NCBI GenBank assembly: GCA_964428015.1
Contig: CAYRWR010000002.1
Coordinates: 62,001 to 126,000, forward strand
DNA from: CAYRWR01 sp964428015
GTDB lineage: Bacteria > Spirochaetota > Brevinematia > Brevinematales > CAYRWR01
Direction of reading: 5' to 3'
Length of the DNA stretch: 64,000 bases
In this document: positions 8,328 to 16,126 of the stretch, piece after piece
Layout: every line of letters starts with the position of its first letter
How positions within the stretch are numbered: the stretch's first letter is position 1
Made by a program: the position numbers and the translations under genes
Notes under the pieces: generated by a model
Seen by the model: the letters and a program-made list of their open reading frames with translations, nothing else
Database searches by the model: none
Told to the model about the DNA's origin: nothing

Positions 8328-8328
8328 T

Positions 8329-8355
8329 AAAAAAACCGCCCCCAGAGAGGAGCGG
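8329..8355 (-). terminator. Intrinsic terminator of the 48-residue gene
   Basis: On the minus strand CCGCTCC pairs with GGGGCGG (one U-G pair) around a TCTCT loop, followed by seven T residues. It lies about 20 bases past the stop of the small gene at 8375 and separates it from the flagellar leader region. Confidence 0.75.
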
Positions 8356-8374
8356 CCTTAGCTTAAAATCCTTT

Positions 8375-8521
8375 TTATGCTGTTTGTCTGATTATTTCTT
8401 CTTCCTTGAGATACTCGAACGCCTGGTCATTGGAAGAAAACTCCCTTTCCTTGTGCATGTCTTCTTCATCGATCATGACCCAGTACTTGCCGTCTTCAAA
8501 GTAAACTTCCGCTCTGCGCAT
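8375..8521 (-). CDS. Small acidic protein of 48 residues, function unknown
   Basis: This short frame starts at the ATG complementary to 8519-8521 with an excellent RBS (AAGGAGGCTGAA) and ends at 8375. It encodes MRRAEVYFEDGKYWV, MIDEEDMHKEREFSSN and DQAFEYLKEEEIIRQTA. The pattern is a beta hairpin (RAEVYFEDGKYWVMID) followed by a helix, strongly acidic overall. No enzyme motif is visible. An intrinsic terminator lies just downstream and a 74-base gap separates it from the GNAT-like gene upstream on the same strand. It may therefore be the last gene of the rpsP-rimM-trmD-rplS-rnhB cluster. Strong initiation signal, proper terminator and non-random composition argue that it is real. I do not recognise a family. 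Confidence 0.7.
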   Translation of the reverse strand: MRRAEVYFEDGKYWVMIDEEDMHKEREFSSNDQAFEYLKEEEIIRQTA

Positions 8522-8595
8522 TTCAGCCTCCTTGGACTAACTTCCCTATTATTTTCGGTAGGCTGGAAATTTTGATAAGGGAGAAGGGCTGTTTT

Positions 8596-9060
8596 TTATT
8601 GCGTGAGAGGATAATGGTAGAGGGAGTGTTCTGGTCCGGCTTCTCTCAGGATGAGTCCCCAGGACTCCAGGAGCTCCCGGTCAGAGGGAGCAGCCGTGAC
8701 CAGTAGAGCCGGGATGCGGGTCTGGACATAATAAATGTGGTTGAGCAGGTGAAAAAACATATGTTTGCCCAGGTCATGTCCCTGGTGGTCCCGGTCCAGC
8801 AGCCATAGACTGACCGCGTGGCCCTCCAGGCAGATGATACCGGTATGACGCTCCAGGATATCATCCCAGAGTAGAAGTATAGCGTCCTGCCGCTCCAGAA
8901 AAGCAGTGAACAGCCCCTCTCCATCGATCTCAGGGGGCAGGGGCAGGAGGGGGATATCACAGTCAGGAGCACGGCCCTGGGTGAGGATGTCCCGACACAG
9001 GTGATAATAGTCGGTGAAGTGGGCGGGGTCTCCGGCGTCAAACATAAAAGGGTTTTTCAT
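8596..9060 (-). CDS. GNAT-like protein, function unknown
   Basis: A 154-residue protein beginning MKNPFMFDAGDPAHFTDYYH. The second half looks like an N-acetyltransferase fold: a beta strand GHAVSLWLLDRDHQ, then GHDLGKHMFFHLLNHIYY, which has the spacing of motif A (Q/R-x-x-G-x-G/A, here divergent). Another strand, PALLVTAAPSDRELLESWGLI, would be the motif B region. The acetyl-CoA loop is weak, so activity is uncertain. It overlaps the rnhB stop by four bases (ATGA), so it is translationally coupled at the end of the ribosomal-protein operon. A role linked to ribosome or tRNA modification is only a guess from context. Confidence 0.4.
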   Translation of the reverse strand: MKNPFMFDAGDPAHFTDYYHLCRDILTQGRAPDCDIPLLPLPPEIDGEGLFTAFLERQDAILLLWDDILERHTGIICLEGHAVSLWLLDRDHQGHDLGKHMFFHLLNHIYYVQTRIPALLVTAAPSDRELLESWGLILREAGPEHSLYHYPLTQ

Positions 9061-9680
9061 CCGATCTCCCGGGGGTCGGTCACAGCGAAACTGCGGCGGT
9101 GGTAAGGGCTGTAGCCGTGTTCCAGTACCGCAATGCGGTGTTGGGCTGTGGGGTAGCCTTTGTTGGAGTCCCAGCCATAGACCGGGTACTGGGCGTGGTA
9201 TTCCAGCATGATACGGTCCCGGGTGACTTTGGCCAGGATGGATGCCGCGGCAATGGTAAAGGATTTCTGGTCGCCCTTAATCAGGGCCTGTTCGGGGATG
9301 GCGGTACCCAGAGACATAGCGTCGGTGAGCAGGTAGTCCGGCTCAATAGCGCAGTCCTGTATCGCCAGAAGCATGGCCAGTTTGGCGGCTTCGTAGATAT
9401 TGATACGGTCGATGGTGGTGTGGTCCACTATGCCCACTCCCCAGGCCCAGGCAGCGGTGGTGATCTGGGTATACAGGGTCTCACGTCGGCCGGCGCTGAG
9501 CGTCTTGGAGTCCCAGACTCCCTCGATGAAATCCCCCGGTGCGAAGACGGCACAGCCCGCAACGACGGGGCCCGCTAGGGGGCCCCGTCCTGCTTCATCT
9601 ATACCTGCGATAGTTGTAAAACCCTGGGACCAGAGAGCCTGCTCATATTGAAGCAGGGTATCTTTATCCGGTCGTTTCAT
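9057..9680 (-). CDS. rnhB: Ribonuclease HII
   Basis: RNase HII removes ribonucleotides from DNA and cleaves RNA in RNA-DNA hybrids. The 207 residues carry the signature IAGIDEAGRGPLAGPVVAGC (about 22-41), which supplies the first catalytic Asp and Glu. LLTDAMSLG gives a further Asp. KVTRDRIM and YGWDSNKGYPTAQH complete the conserved C-terminal motifs, with the last metal-binding Asp in TRDR. The gene starts one base after the rplS stop and overlaps the GNAT-like gene by four bases. The association rplS-rnhB is widespread in bacteria. A second, distinct RNase H gene (HIII type) lies at 53579 in the same window. Confidence 0.97.
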   Translation of the reverse strand: MKRPDKDTLLQYEQALWSQGFTTIAGIDEAGRGPLAGPVVAGCAVFAPGDFIEGVWDSKTLSAGRRETLYTQITTAAWAWGVGIVDHTTIDRINIYEAAKLAMLLAIQDCAIEPDYLLTDAMSLGTAIPEQALIKGDQKSFTIAAASILAKVTRDRIMLEYHAQYPVYGWDSNKGYPTAQHRIAVLEHGYSPYHRRSFAVTDPREIG

Positions 9681-9681
9681 A

Positions 9682-10191
9682 CTAGGACTTGGCGCTGACT
9701 TTTTCTCTGATCTTGGCTTTCTTACCGAAGCGGCCGCGCAGATAGGTCAGCTGGGCACGGCGTACACGTCCGCGGCGCAGCAGTTCGATCTTTTCCAGAA
9801 AAGGGGAATGGAAGGGGAAGACTCTTTCCACTGCTACTTCGTAGCTGATGCGTCTTACCACAAAGCTCTTCTGCACCATTCCACCGCGGAAGCCCATCAC
9901 CACCCCTTCGTAGGGCTGGAGACGCTCTTTGCCGCCTTCACTGATCTTCACGAAGACACGGATGGTGTCTCCCACGTTGAATTCAGGGAATTTTCCGTTA
10001 TTGTTCTGCTCAGAAAGCAATGACTGTTCGATGTTGAACAGTGTATTTTTAACCCGGGGGCCGGCAGCGGGAGCCGCGGTCTTTTCCTGGGGAGCTGCAG
10101 TTTCTTCAGTCTGGGCTACAGCTTCAGGAGCGCTGGTCTCATTTACCTGGGTCTCCTGGTCATCAGTTTTTTTGTCCATTTCTTCTGCCAT
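9682..10191 (-). CDS. rplS: Ribosomal protein bL19 with N-terminal acidic extension
   Basis: bL19 sits at the 30S-50S interface of the ribosome. The conserved core begins near residue 49 (KNTLFNIEQSLLSEQ) and includes FPEFNVGDTIRVFVKISEGG, RLQPYEGVVMGFRGG, VERVFPFHSPFLEKIELL and RAQLTYLRGRFGKKAKI. The family is usually about 115 residues. Here 169 residues are encoded because of about 48 extra residues rich in E, T, A and P. The extension is supported by the start: AAGGAG lies 7 bases before the ATG at 10191, and no comparable RBS precedes the core. The coding region overlaps the end of trmD by 29 bases. The order rpsP-rimM-trmD-rplS is the classical one. Confidence 0.96.
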   Translation of the reverse strand: MAEEMDKKTDDQETQVNETSAPEAVAQTEETAAPQEKTAAPAAGPRVKNTLFNIEQSLLSEQNNNGKFPEFNVGDTIRVFVKISEGGKERLQPYEGVVMGFRGGMVQKSFVVRRISYEVAVERVFPFHSPFLEKIELLRRGRVRRAQLTYLRGRFGKKAKIREKVSAKS

Positions 10192-10975
10192 CTTTCCACT
10201 CCTTGGCCAATTTTTGTATCAACTCGAGGAATCGCTTCCTCTGCTCGTTTTTAGCACGAATCTGTTTCAGCCTGTCCTGTGCGGCTCCGGCCCTGAAGGG
10301 GATCCTGTAATCCCACAGCATTTCCGGCCTGACCCTGTAGGTCCTTTCCAGGCTGGTATAATACCGGTAACTGTCTACCTTGCCGTGATCACCGCTGAAT
10401 AGTACATCCGGTACGGAGAGCCCTTCCCATTCCCTGGGTTCAGTATAATGGGGATTCTCCAGAAGACCGTTTTCAAAACTCTCTTCATCCGCAGACTCCG
10501 CTTTGACAGAGTCCGGCAAAAACCGGGCGATTGCGTCTGTCAGCACCAGGGCCGGCAGCTCGCCTCCGGTCAGCACATAGTCACCTATGGATATCTCTTC
10601 CGCTCCGCTCAGCTCGATATACCTCTGATCTACCCCTTCGTAGCGTGCAGCTATCAGAATCAGCTCTTCTTCCCGGGCCAGCCGGCGGGCCATGCGGTTA
10701 TCCAGGACAGTGCCAGCGGGGCACAGTACTATGACTTTCGCTCCGGGTCTGTGCAGAGCATCCACTGCTTTTTTTAAAACCGGCGCCTGGAATAACATTC
10801 CCCTGCCCCGGCCGTATATCTTTCTGTCTACCTTCTGGTAGCGGTTTTCAGCAAACGGCTTGAGGTCTATGACCTCTATCTCCAGCTGACCCTTGTCAAT
10901 AGTGCGGGAGAGTATGCCCTGTTGAAAATAGGACCCGATCATCTCGGGGAATATTGTCAGGAAATGTATTCGCAG
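10163..10975 (-). CDS. trmD: tRNA (guanine-37-N1) methyltransferase TrmD, apparent CTG start
   Basis: TrmD methylates G37 of tRNAs reading CNN codons, using SAM bound in a trefoil knot. Diagnostic parts are YGRGRGMLFQAPVLKKAV, VIVLCPAGTVLD, ARYEGVDQRYIE, EEISIGDYVLTGGELPALVL and LENPHYTEPREWEGLSVPDV. The first ATG in frame (10942) would remove the family N-terminus. Upstream of it, in frame after a stop, the codons read CTG then R-I-H-F-L-T-I-F-P-E-M, exactly the conserved M-R-I-x-x-L-T-x-F-P-E start. AGGGGG lies six bases before that CTG, directly after the rimM stop. I therefore place the start at 10975 (270 residues). The CTG could instead be a sequence error for ATG. The end overlaps rplS. 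Confidence 0.93.
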   Translation of the reverse strand: MRIHFLTIFPEMIGSYFQQGILSRTIDKGQLEIEVIDLKPFAENRYQKVDRKIYGRGRGMLFQAPVLKKAVDALHRPGAKVIVLCPAGTVLDNRMARRLAREEELILIAARYEGVDQRYIELSGAEEISIGDYVLTGGELPALVLTDAIARFLPDSVKAESADEESFENGLLENPHYTEPREWEGLSVPDVLFSGDHGKVDSYRYYTSLERTYRVRPEMLWDYRIPFRAGAAQDRLKQIRAKNEQRKRFLELIQKLAKEWKDGRRNGQKN

Positions 10976-10987
10976 GGGCTACCCCCT

Positions 10988-11497
10988 TTACAGAAGATCT
11001 TCGATATCTTTGAAGATGATCTGTTTTCCCGCAGTGTCTACTGTCTCCAGCCGCCTGTCTTCAAATGGCAGAGCCAGGTCTTTACCATCCGGCTGACGGA
11101 TCAGCAGGATGTCCCGGTTTGCAATATCCAGGACATTGCTCACGCGCCCCAGGCTAGCGCCTTTAAAAAAGACCTCGCAATCCAGGAGATCCTTGATATA
11201 AAACTCGTCTCCCTCTGATTCCGGGAGAGCCTCTTCATCCACGAAAATCTCCACATTATGGAAGGCATCCGCGGCATTTCGGTCAGGACAAATGTCTACC
11301 TTACAGATAATTCTTTCGCCCTGATCCACTATATCCAGAAACTCAAACTTTTTCCATCCGTCCGGAGACTGACGGTCCCTGATAAAAAAATCCGGGAAAT
11401 ATTCCAGCTCTTCCATCGAATCTATGAAAAATTCCGTCTTAAGATACCCTTTGATTCCAAATGGTTTCTGGAATTTCCCAATCAGAAGTGCTTTCAT
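10988..11497 (-). CDS. rimM: Ribosome maturation factor RimM
   Basis: RimM assists assembly of the 30S head and binds protein uS19. The 169 residues begin LLIGKFQKPFGIKGYLKTEF, the RimM N-terminal beta-barrel signature (G-x-x-x-x-x-x-G-I-K-G). A PRC-barrel domain begins near residue 95 (EFYIKDLLDCEVFF, LGRVSNVLDIANRDILLI, LALPFEDRRLETVD). Length and order are typical. It lies 15 bases after rpsP and 12 bases before the proposed trmD start. The KH-domain gene (khpA) that many bacteria carry between rpsP and rimM is absent here. Confidence 0.95.
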   Translation of the reverse strand: MKALLIGKFQKPFGIKGYLKTEFFIDSMEELEYFPDFFIRDRQSPDGWKKFEFLDIVDQGERIICKVDICPDRNAADAFHNVEIFVDEEALPESEGDEFYIKDLLDCEVFFKGASLGRVSNVLDIANRDILLIRQPDGKDLALPFEDRRLETVDTAGKQIIFKDIEDLL

Positions 11498-11512
11498 TAA
11501 ATCGTCAGCTTC

Positions 11513-11770
11513 CTAGGAATTCTTAGCGACCAGCTTTCTGTATCTCTTTACCACATTGGAAACACCCAGAGTGACGACCGCCCCTTTGGATACCCATTCT
11601 GAGTATTTTTCCATATCAAGTTTGATCTTGTCATCACCTTCAATGGGATGATAATAACCCAATGCTTCAATGTAATCGCCATCTCTCTGAATACGTCCAT
11701 CATTGACTACTATTCTGTAGTAAGGGCGCTTCTTCATTCCCATTCTTTTTAAGCGGATATGAACAGCCAA
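11513..11770 (-). CDS. rpsP: Ribosomal protein bS16, TTG start
   Basis: bS16 is a small 30S subunit protein. The 85-residue product begins (M)AVHIRLKRMGMKKRPYYRIV, the universal bS16 N-terminus, followed by DYIEALGYYHP and KYSEWVSKGAVVT. An in-frame ATG exists 20 codons upstream (11830), but those residues are not conserved. A TTG at 11770 with GGGAG six bases upstream fits the family start exactly. It is the first gene of the rpsP-rimM-trmD-rplS-rnhB run. The 160 bases to the divergent lpxD must hold both promoters. I see no clear element there beyond AT-rich stretches. Confidence 0.96.
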   Translation of the reverse strand: MAVHIRLKRMGMKKRPYYRIVVNDGRIQRDGDYIEALGYYHPIEGDDKIKLDMEKYSEWVSKGAVVTLGVSNVVKRYRKLVAKNS

Positions 11771-11930
11771 TGTAATCTCCCATAAAATAGTTTTAGCATT
11801 AATTTTAGTATGTTTCCACTGCTTTGTCAAATCCCTGCCGGCTTTTTACTAAGATTATTGAGATTATGCCGAGCTTGCTTCTTTTAGCGTTTCAGGCTAT
11901 CATATTAGACATATTCAGAGGGAGGTCGGC

Positions 11931-12941
11931 GTGAAACTCTCAGAAATTGCCCAGTTAATCGGTGCTGAATTAAACGGGGAAGATATAGATATAACCGGAT
12001 TGTCTGACCTGGATCACCAGCGTCCCGCGACCCTGGCTTATGCCGACAGTCCTCGTAATCTGGAAAAACTAGCCGCTACTCCCGTATCCGCCTTGCTGCT
12101 CCCTCTGGACCTGCCTTATCAAGGGAAACCCACTCTCAGGCTGAAAAGCCCTAAGAAGGCCTTTGGCGCGCTATTAGCTGCATTCAGTCCTTATGAGCCC
12201 TACACGGCAAAAACCTATCCTATGGTATACATCGCGGAATCCGCTGTGATAGGCCAAAATGTAACCATCCTGCCCCACACCTGTATCATGGATGAAGCCA
12301 GCATCGGGGACGGTACCATCATCTATTCCCAGGTCTTTATCGGCAAATCAGTCAGCATAGGCAAAAACTGTATCATCAAAGCCGGGGTAAAAATCGATGA
12401 CCATTCCCGAATCGGAGACAATGTCATTATACATCACAACAGCGTGATAGGCGGTGAGGGCTTCGGCTATAATCAGCGTCCTGACGGCAGCAGTGAAAAG
12501 ATACCCCAGATCGGCACCATAGCCATCGAAGATGATGTGGAAATAGGCTCCTGTGTCTGTATAGACCGTGCCACCATCGGAACTACTCATATCCGCCGGG
12601 GGGTCAAGATCGACAACCTGGTTCAGATTGCACATAATGTCACCATAGGTGAAGATTCTATTGTAGTAGCTCAGGTGGGAATAGCCGGAAGCAGCAGTAC
12701 CGGCAAGGGTTGTATATTAGCCGGACAGGCTGGTATAGCGGATCATGTCCACCTGGGGGACAATGTACTCATCCTGGCCCAGGCCGGGGTAGACCGACAG
12801 GAAGTGGCCTATGGGAGTGTACTACGTGGCACTCCTGCCCGGGATTTGATGCTGTCTAAAAGGATATCCGCCGCTGAAGAACATTTGCCGGAGCTGGTTA
12901 AAACTGTCAAAGAACTCAAAAGGAGAGTCATGGGTGAATAA
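11931..12941 (+). CDS. lpxD: UDP-3-O-acyl-glucosamine N-acyltransferase
   Basis: LpxD adds the second acyl chain in lipid A synthesis, in the cytoplasm. The 336 residues contain an N-terminal uridine-binding domain (LSDLDHQRPATLAYADSPR) and a long left-handed beta helix of hexapeptide repeats from about residue 100 (AVIGQNVTILPHTCI, ASIGDGTIIYSQVFIGKSV). The motif VQIAHNVTIG holds the catalytic His. A C-terminal helix ends the protein. It starts with GTG after GGGAGGTCGGC. Its presence implies a lipid A-containing outer membrane, unlike Treponema and Borrelia but like Leptospira. No other lpx gene is in the window. The end overlaps the next gene by 8 bases. Confidence 0.95.
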   Translation: MKLSEIAQLIGAELNGEDIDITGLSDLDHQRPATLAYADSPRNLEKLAATPVSALLLPLDLPYQGKPTLRLKSPKKAFGALLAAFSPYEPYTAKTYPMVYIAESAVIGQNVTILPHTCIMDEASIGDGTIIYSQVFIGKSVSIGKNCIIKAGVKIDDHSRIGDNVIIHHNSVIGGEGFGYNQRPDGSSEKIPQIGTIAIEDDVEIGSCVCIDRATIGTTHIRRGVKIDNLVQIAHNVTIGEDSIVVAQVGIAGSSSTGKGCILAGQAGIADHVHLGDNVLILAQAGVDRQEVAYGSVLRGTPARDLMLSKRISAAEEHLPELVKTVKELKRRVMGE

Positions 12942-13320
12942 AATATTGCCGTTTTTTTTGGTACTGTTGATTTCCAGTTGTACCGGTTTTGTGCAGTCTG
13001 TTAAAGATGAACACGCTGTACTTATGAGTAAATTTGAACTTTCCCAAATGATTAAAAAGGATGCCCCGGTACTCATCATAGATGTTCGTCCTGAAATTCA
13101 ATATCAGAATTCTCATATACCCGGTGCTAAAAATATCCCCTATTATGAATTCGAATCCCAAATAAACAAACTGAATAAATTCATACGGATCGTTATCTAC
13201 GATCAGGATTTTACTCACGTAAAAACACTAATTAAACAGCTTAAATACTATGAATATAACGATGCATATATGTTATCAGGTGGATTCAGTACCTGGGATT
13301 ATCCTGTAGAAAAAGAATAA
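12934..13320 (+). CDS. Rhodanese-fold lipoprotein lacking the catalytic cysteine
   Basis: The protein begins with a lipoprotein signal peptide (LPFFLVLLISSC, lipobox I-S-S-C). A single rhodanese domain follows: APVLIIDVRPEIQYQNSHIP, GAKNIPYYEFES and the closing SGGFSTWDYPVE. Where active rhodaneses carry the loop C-R-S-G-x-R after a hydrophobic strand, this protein reads IVIYDQDFTHVK. The persulfide-forming Cys is thus replaced by Asp. It is therefore probably a binding or scaffold module in the envelope, not a sulfurtransferase. It starts with GTG, overlaps lpxD by 8 bases and ends one base before rsmA. No frameshift is evident. Fold call is firm, function unknown. Confidence 0.85.
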   Translation: MNKILPFFLVLLISSCTGFVQSVKDEHAVLMSKFELSQMIKKDAPVLIIDVRPEIQYQNSHIPGAKNIPYYEFESQINKLNKFIRIVIYDQDFTHVKTLIKQLKYYEYNDAYMLSGGFSTWDYPVEKE

Positions 13321-13321
13321 T

Positions 13322-14140
13322 ATGGTCTACAATCCCTTTTCCCCTCATTTTATACGGACTATACTACAGGAAAACAATCTATGGCTTTCCAAAAACAGGG
13401 GTCAGAACTATCTCATCGACCGCAATTCTGTGGAAAGGATACTGGAGATGGTACCTGCCGGTATCCCTGTATTCGAAGTAGGCACTGGATTGGGGGCTTT
13501 GACGCATTCCCTGCTGCATACCAATGAGCTCTATGCCATAGAGATCGACCGGGGAATTCACGATCTATTGCTCAAATTGATTCCGGGACTGGAAGGGCAT
13601 CTTTTTCATGCTGATTTTCTTAAAATGGATCTAGAGCACCTGCCTTTTTCAAACTATTTTCTGGTATCCAACCTGCCTTATTCCATCAGCGGTGAAGCCA
13701 TCCGGCGTTTTATAGACGCGGAGTGTTTTAACGAAGGCGTATTGATGCTACAGAAAGAGTTTATAGACCGTATGACGGCACCGGTCGGCTCCAAGCATTA
13801 TTCTCCCTTAGGTATCTTGTGCCAGACCTTTTTGGTGATTGAACCGACTTTTTTTGTGCGGAAACAGGCCTTTTTCCCCGCACCCACGGTGGACAGCCAG
13901 GTCATCCGAGTCAGAAAGACGGGCTGCACACTGGACCAATCTGCCTTCAGAGCTTTTTTATTAAAATCCTTCGCAGCCAAAAGAAAGACATTACAGAATA
14001 ATATGAAACCTCTGGGTATTGATACTGATGTGATTCTGGCTCAGGGCCTGAACCCGCAAATGCGGCCACAGGAACTATCACCTCTACAGTGGCAGGGATT
14101 ATTTGGTGTTTTTTCCAGTGACCCAACCCGCAAAAAATAA
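13322..14140 (+). CDS. rsmA: 16S rRNA dimethyladenosine transferase RsmA/KsgA
   Basis: RsmA dimethylates the two adjacent adenines in helix 45 of 16S rRNA late in 30S assembly. Motifs in order are GQNYLIDRNSVERI (usually GQNFL), the SAM loop VFEVGTGLGALTHSL, the acidic strand AIEIDRGI, DFLKMDLE, and the catalytic VSNLPYSISGEAI (NLPY). FFPAPTVDSQVIRV follows, then a C-terminal helical domain with SFAAKRKTLQNNMKP. The 272 residues fit the family. The start ATG is one base after the rhodanese stop. Downstream lies the tRNA-Gln transcription unit. Confidence 0.96.
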   Translation: MVYNPFSPHFIRTILQENNLWLSKNRGQNYLIDRNSVERILEMVPAGIPVFEVGTGLGALTHSLLHTNELYAIEIDRGIHDLLLKLIPGLEGHLFHADFLKMDLEHLPFSNYFLVSNLPYSISGEAIRRFIDAECFNEGVLMLQKEFIDRMTAPVGSKHYSPLGILCQTFLVIEPTFFVRKQAFFPAPTVDSQVIRVRKTGCTLDQSAFRAFLLKSFAAKRKTLQNNMKPLGIDTDVILAQGLNPQMRPQELSPLQWQGLFGVFSSDPTRKK

Positions 14141-14165
14141 CAAAAATACACAAACTTCCGACTTC

Positions 14166-14194
14166 TTGACGAAAACAACAATATACTGTAAAAT
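14166..14194 (+). promoter_or_regulatory. Sigma-70 promoter of tRNA-Gln
   Basis: TTGACG (14166-14171) and TAAAAT (14189-14194) are separated by exactly 17 bases, and the tRNA starts 11 bases after the -10 element. This is a near-consensus housekeeping promoter correctly placed for the tRNA. Confidence 0.8.
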
Positions 14195-14204
14195 ATTTCT
14201 GCAT

Positions 14205-14275
14205 TGGGGTGTTGTCTAATGGTAGGACGTCAGTCTCTGGAACTGATAGTGAAGGTTCGATTCCTTCCACCCCAG
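14205..14275 (+). tRNA. tRNA-Gln (anticodon CTG)
   Basis: A complete cloverleaf: acceptor TGGGGTG/CACCCCA (7 bp) with discriminator G; D arm GTC/GAC; anticodon stem TCAGT/ACTGA with loop CTCTGGA, giving anticodon CTG (reads CAG, Gln); T arm GAAGG/CCTTC with loop TTCGATT. The CCA end is not encoded. It has its own promoter upstream and terminator downstream. Confidence 0.95.
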
Positions 14276-14290
14276 ATTAAGTGCGCATTT

Positions 14291-14316
14291 AACCTCCCCT
14301 ACCCGGGAGGTTTTTT
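14291..14316 (+). terminator. Intrinsic terminator after tRNA-Gln
   Basis: AACCTCCC (14291-14298) pairs perfectly with GGGAGGTT (14305-14312) around a 6-base loop, with six T residues ending the run. It closes the tRNA unit before cdaA. Confidence 0.88.
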
Positions 14317-14405
14317 GTTGGTTCCTAGCTCCGGAAATGATATGTGGAAATCATTGTAAAAATGAGTTATAATATATAAAGATAAATATCTGTTTAAGGT
14401 GAAAA

Positions 14406-15182
14406 ATGGCAGAGTTTCTGAACACTCCCGTCATCCTGGTGATCCGCAGTATCATAGATATATTAAGCGTGGCTTATCTCATATATTTTTTATACAGTCT
14501 TTTCAGAGATACCAACTCCATTACCATTATCAAAGGATTTCTGTTTATTATTGCAATCTACACCGTAGCCGCACTGATCGGACTGGAGACTCTGGCCTGG
14601 ACTTTCCAGTATGTGGTGACATCTTTTGTCATCATAGTGGTGATATTATTTCAACCGGAATTACGCCGGCTCTTATCCCGCATGGGACGCAGCGGTTTTT
14701 CTGCCATCCGTCAGAAGTTTTCCCAGGAAACTGTCCAGGAAATTGCCCGGGCCTGTTATCTTCTCAGTGAAGAAAAGACAGGAGCCCTGATCATCCTGGA
14801 GCAGAATGTAGGCTTGCATGACCTGCTGGAAGATGCAGTCCGACTGGATGCTTCGGTACAGGCAGAACTGATACAGACTATTTTTTTTCATAATAGTCCC
14901 CTGCATGATGGTGCTATTCTGATTGAAAATGAGCGTATCACAGCTGCGCGGGTCATTATTCCCCACCTCCTGCTGGATAACGTCAGCGCTGTGCGCAGGA
15001 AAAAACCTTTAGGTACCCGTCATCGCGCAGCCTTGGCTATTACTACCGATTCTGATGCAGTAGGTATCGTGGTGTCAGAAGAAACGGGAAATGTCAGCAT
15101 CAGTTATAACGGCAAACTGGAATATGATCTGGGAAAAGAAAGGTTTATTAAAAGAATGGAGGAAATCCTTGGATCTCACTAA
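14406..15182 (+). CDS. cdaA: Diadenylate cyclase CdaA (c-di-AMP synthase)
   Basis: CdaA condenses two ATP into c-di-AMP at the inner membrane. The first 90 residues hold three transmembrane helices (SIIDILSVAYLIYFLYSLF, IIKGFLFIIAIYTVAALIG, FQYVVTSFVIIVVILF). The DAC domain follows with the two defining motifs, SPLHDGAILI (DGA) and GTRHRAALAI (RHR). Length (258) is typical. It starts after TTTAAGG with an ATG at 14406 and overlaps cdaR by 14 bases. This cdaA-cdaR order is the usual one, though glmM, the frequent third gene, is not next. The messenger likely controls osmotic or cell-wall homeostasis, as known for the family. Confidence 0.96.
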   Translation: MAEFLNTPVILVIRSIIDILSVAYLIYFLYSLFRDTNSITIIKGFLFIIAIYTVAALIGLETLAWTFQYVVTSFVIIVVILFQPELRRLLSRMGRSGFSAIRQKFSQETVQEIARACYLLSEEKTGALIILEQNVGLHDLLEDAVRLDASVQAELIQTIFFHNSPLHDGAILIENERITAARVIIPHLLLDNVSAVRRKKPLGTRHRAALAITTDSDAVGIVVSEETGNVSISYNGKLEYDLGKERFIKRMEEILGSH

Positions 15183-16089
15183 GATCAAGCGTTTTTTCAC
15201 CCATGAATGGCAGTCTAAACTGATATCTCTCCTTTTAGCCATCGCGTTATGGTTTTATGTTAATTATCTAAAAAATCAGATGGAGTACAATTTTACTGTT
15301 CCCATACGCTTTGAAAATCTACCCTCTGATATGACTATTGTGTACTCATCACTTAAAAACGCGTATGTAATTATAAATATACGGAGGGATCAGAGGGAAA
15401 CCCGTGATTATTCCAAAGAGATTAAAGTATGGGTTGACCTTTCTGATGCTCATATCGGTGAAGCCAATTTTCCTATTCAAATGAGTGTGTCTGATCCGCA
15501 GCTCCACCTGAAACCTCATTTAAAATATGATCAGGTGAGTCTTATCATAGATAAAAAAGTAAACAAAAATCTCCCGGTTAAGGTTAAACTCTTAGGAGCG
15601 CCGGCGCCAGGTTATTTTGTGGAAGAAATGGAGCTGGATGAAAAAACCACCATGCTGAGCGGACCCAGTCAGCGCTTAGCACTTATCGACTCTATAGAAA
15701 CTTCTCCTCTGGATATCACTCAACTGACCAATACCATCACAGCCAATGTACGGATCAATAATCCGGAATCAACCACTATTTTAGGTAAACCCACCATTAA
15801 CGTCAAAGTAGTCATAAAAGAAAACCAGATGAATAAAAAAATAGATCTACCGGTTAACATCCAAAACCTCCGAAAAGACCTGGTATTAAAACAACCCTAT
15901 ACTGTTACTGTTCAAGCTGCATTTGAAGGAAAATTTACACCTCTACTGCAGAATATCAAATTAGAAGCAGATGCCAGTACCATTACCAAACCGGGAATTT
16001 ACAATCTAAGAATCCTGGATGAAATTCCGGAAGAAATAAAGCTGAGTGGACTGCCTAATTTTATTAGAATCGAAGCTTTGGCCAAATAA
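15169..16089 (+). CDS. cdaR: YbbR-domain regulator of CdaA, TTG start
   Basis: CdaR-type proteins are membrane-anchored, face outward and modulate CdaA. The N-terminus KIKRFFTHEWQSKLISLLLA leads into one transmembrane helix (SLLLAIALWFYVNYL). Three YbbR-like beta domains follow, each opening with a pattern such as MEYNFTVPIRFENLP, VNKNLPVKVKLLGAPAPGY and MNKKIDLPVNIQNLR. The frame is open upstream, but the SD GGAGG at 15159-15163 points to a TTG at 15169, giving 306 residues and an overlap with the end of cdaA. The pairing and topology make the assignment strong, while the exact start is inferred. Confidence 0.9.
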   Translation: MDLTKIKRFFTHEWQSKLISLLLAIALWFYVNYLKNQMEYNFTVPIRFENLPSDMTIVYSSLKNAYVIINIRRDQRETRDYSKEIKVWVDLSDAHIGEANFPIQMSVSDPQLHLKPHLKYDQVSLIIDKKVNKNLPVKVKLLGAPAPGYFVEEMELDEKTTMLSGPSQRLALIDSIETSPLDITQLTNTITANVRINNPESTTILGKPTINVKVVIKENQMNKKIDLPVNIQNLRKDLVLKQPYTVTVQAAFEGKFTPLLQNIKLEADASTITKPGIYNLRILDEIPEEIKLSGLPNFIRIEALAK

Positions 16090-16126
16090 ACAGATGTTAT
16101 TCCGGTATAAACCATGAGTCTTCAAA

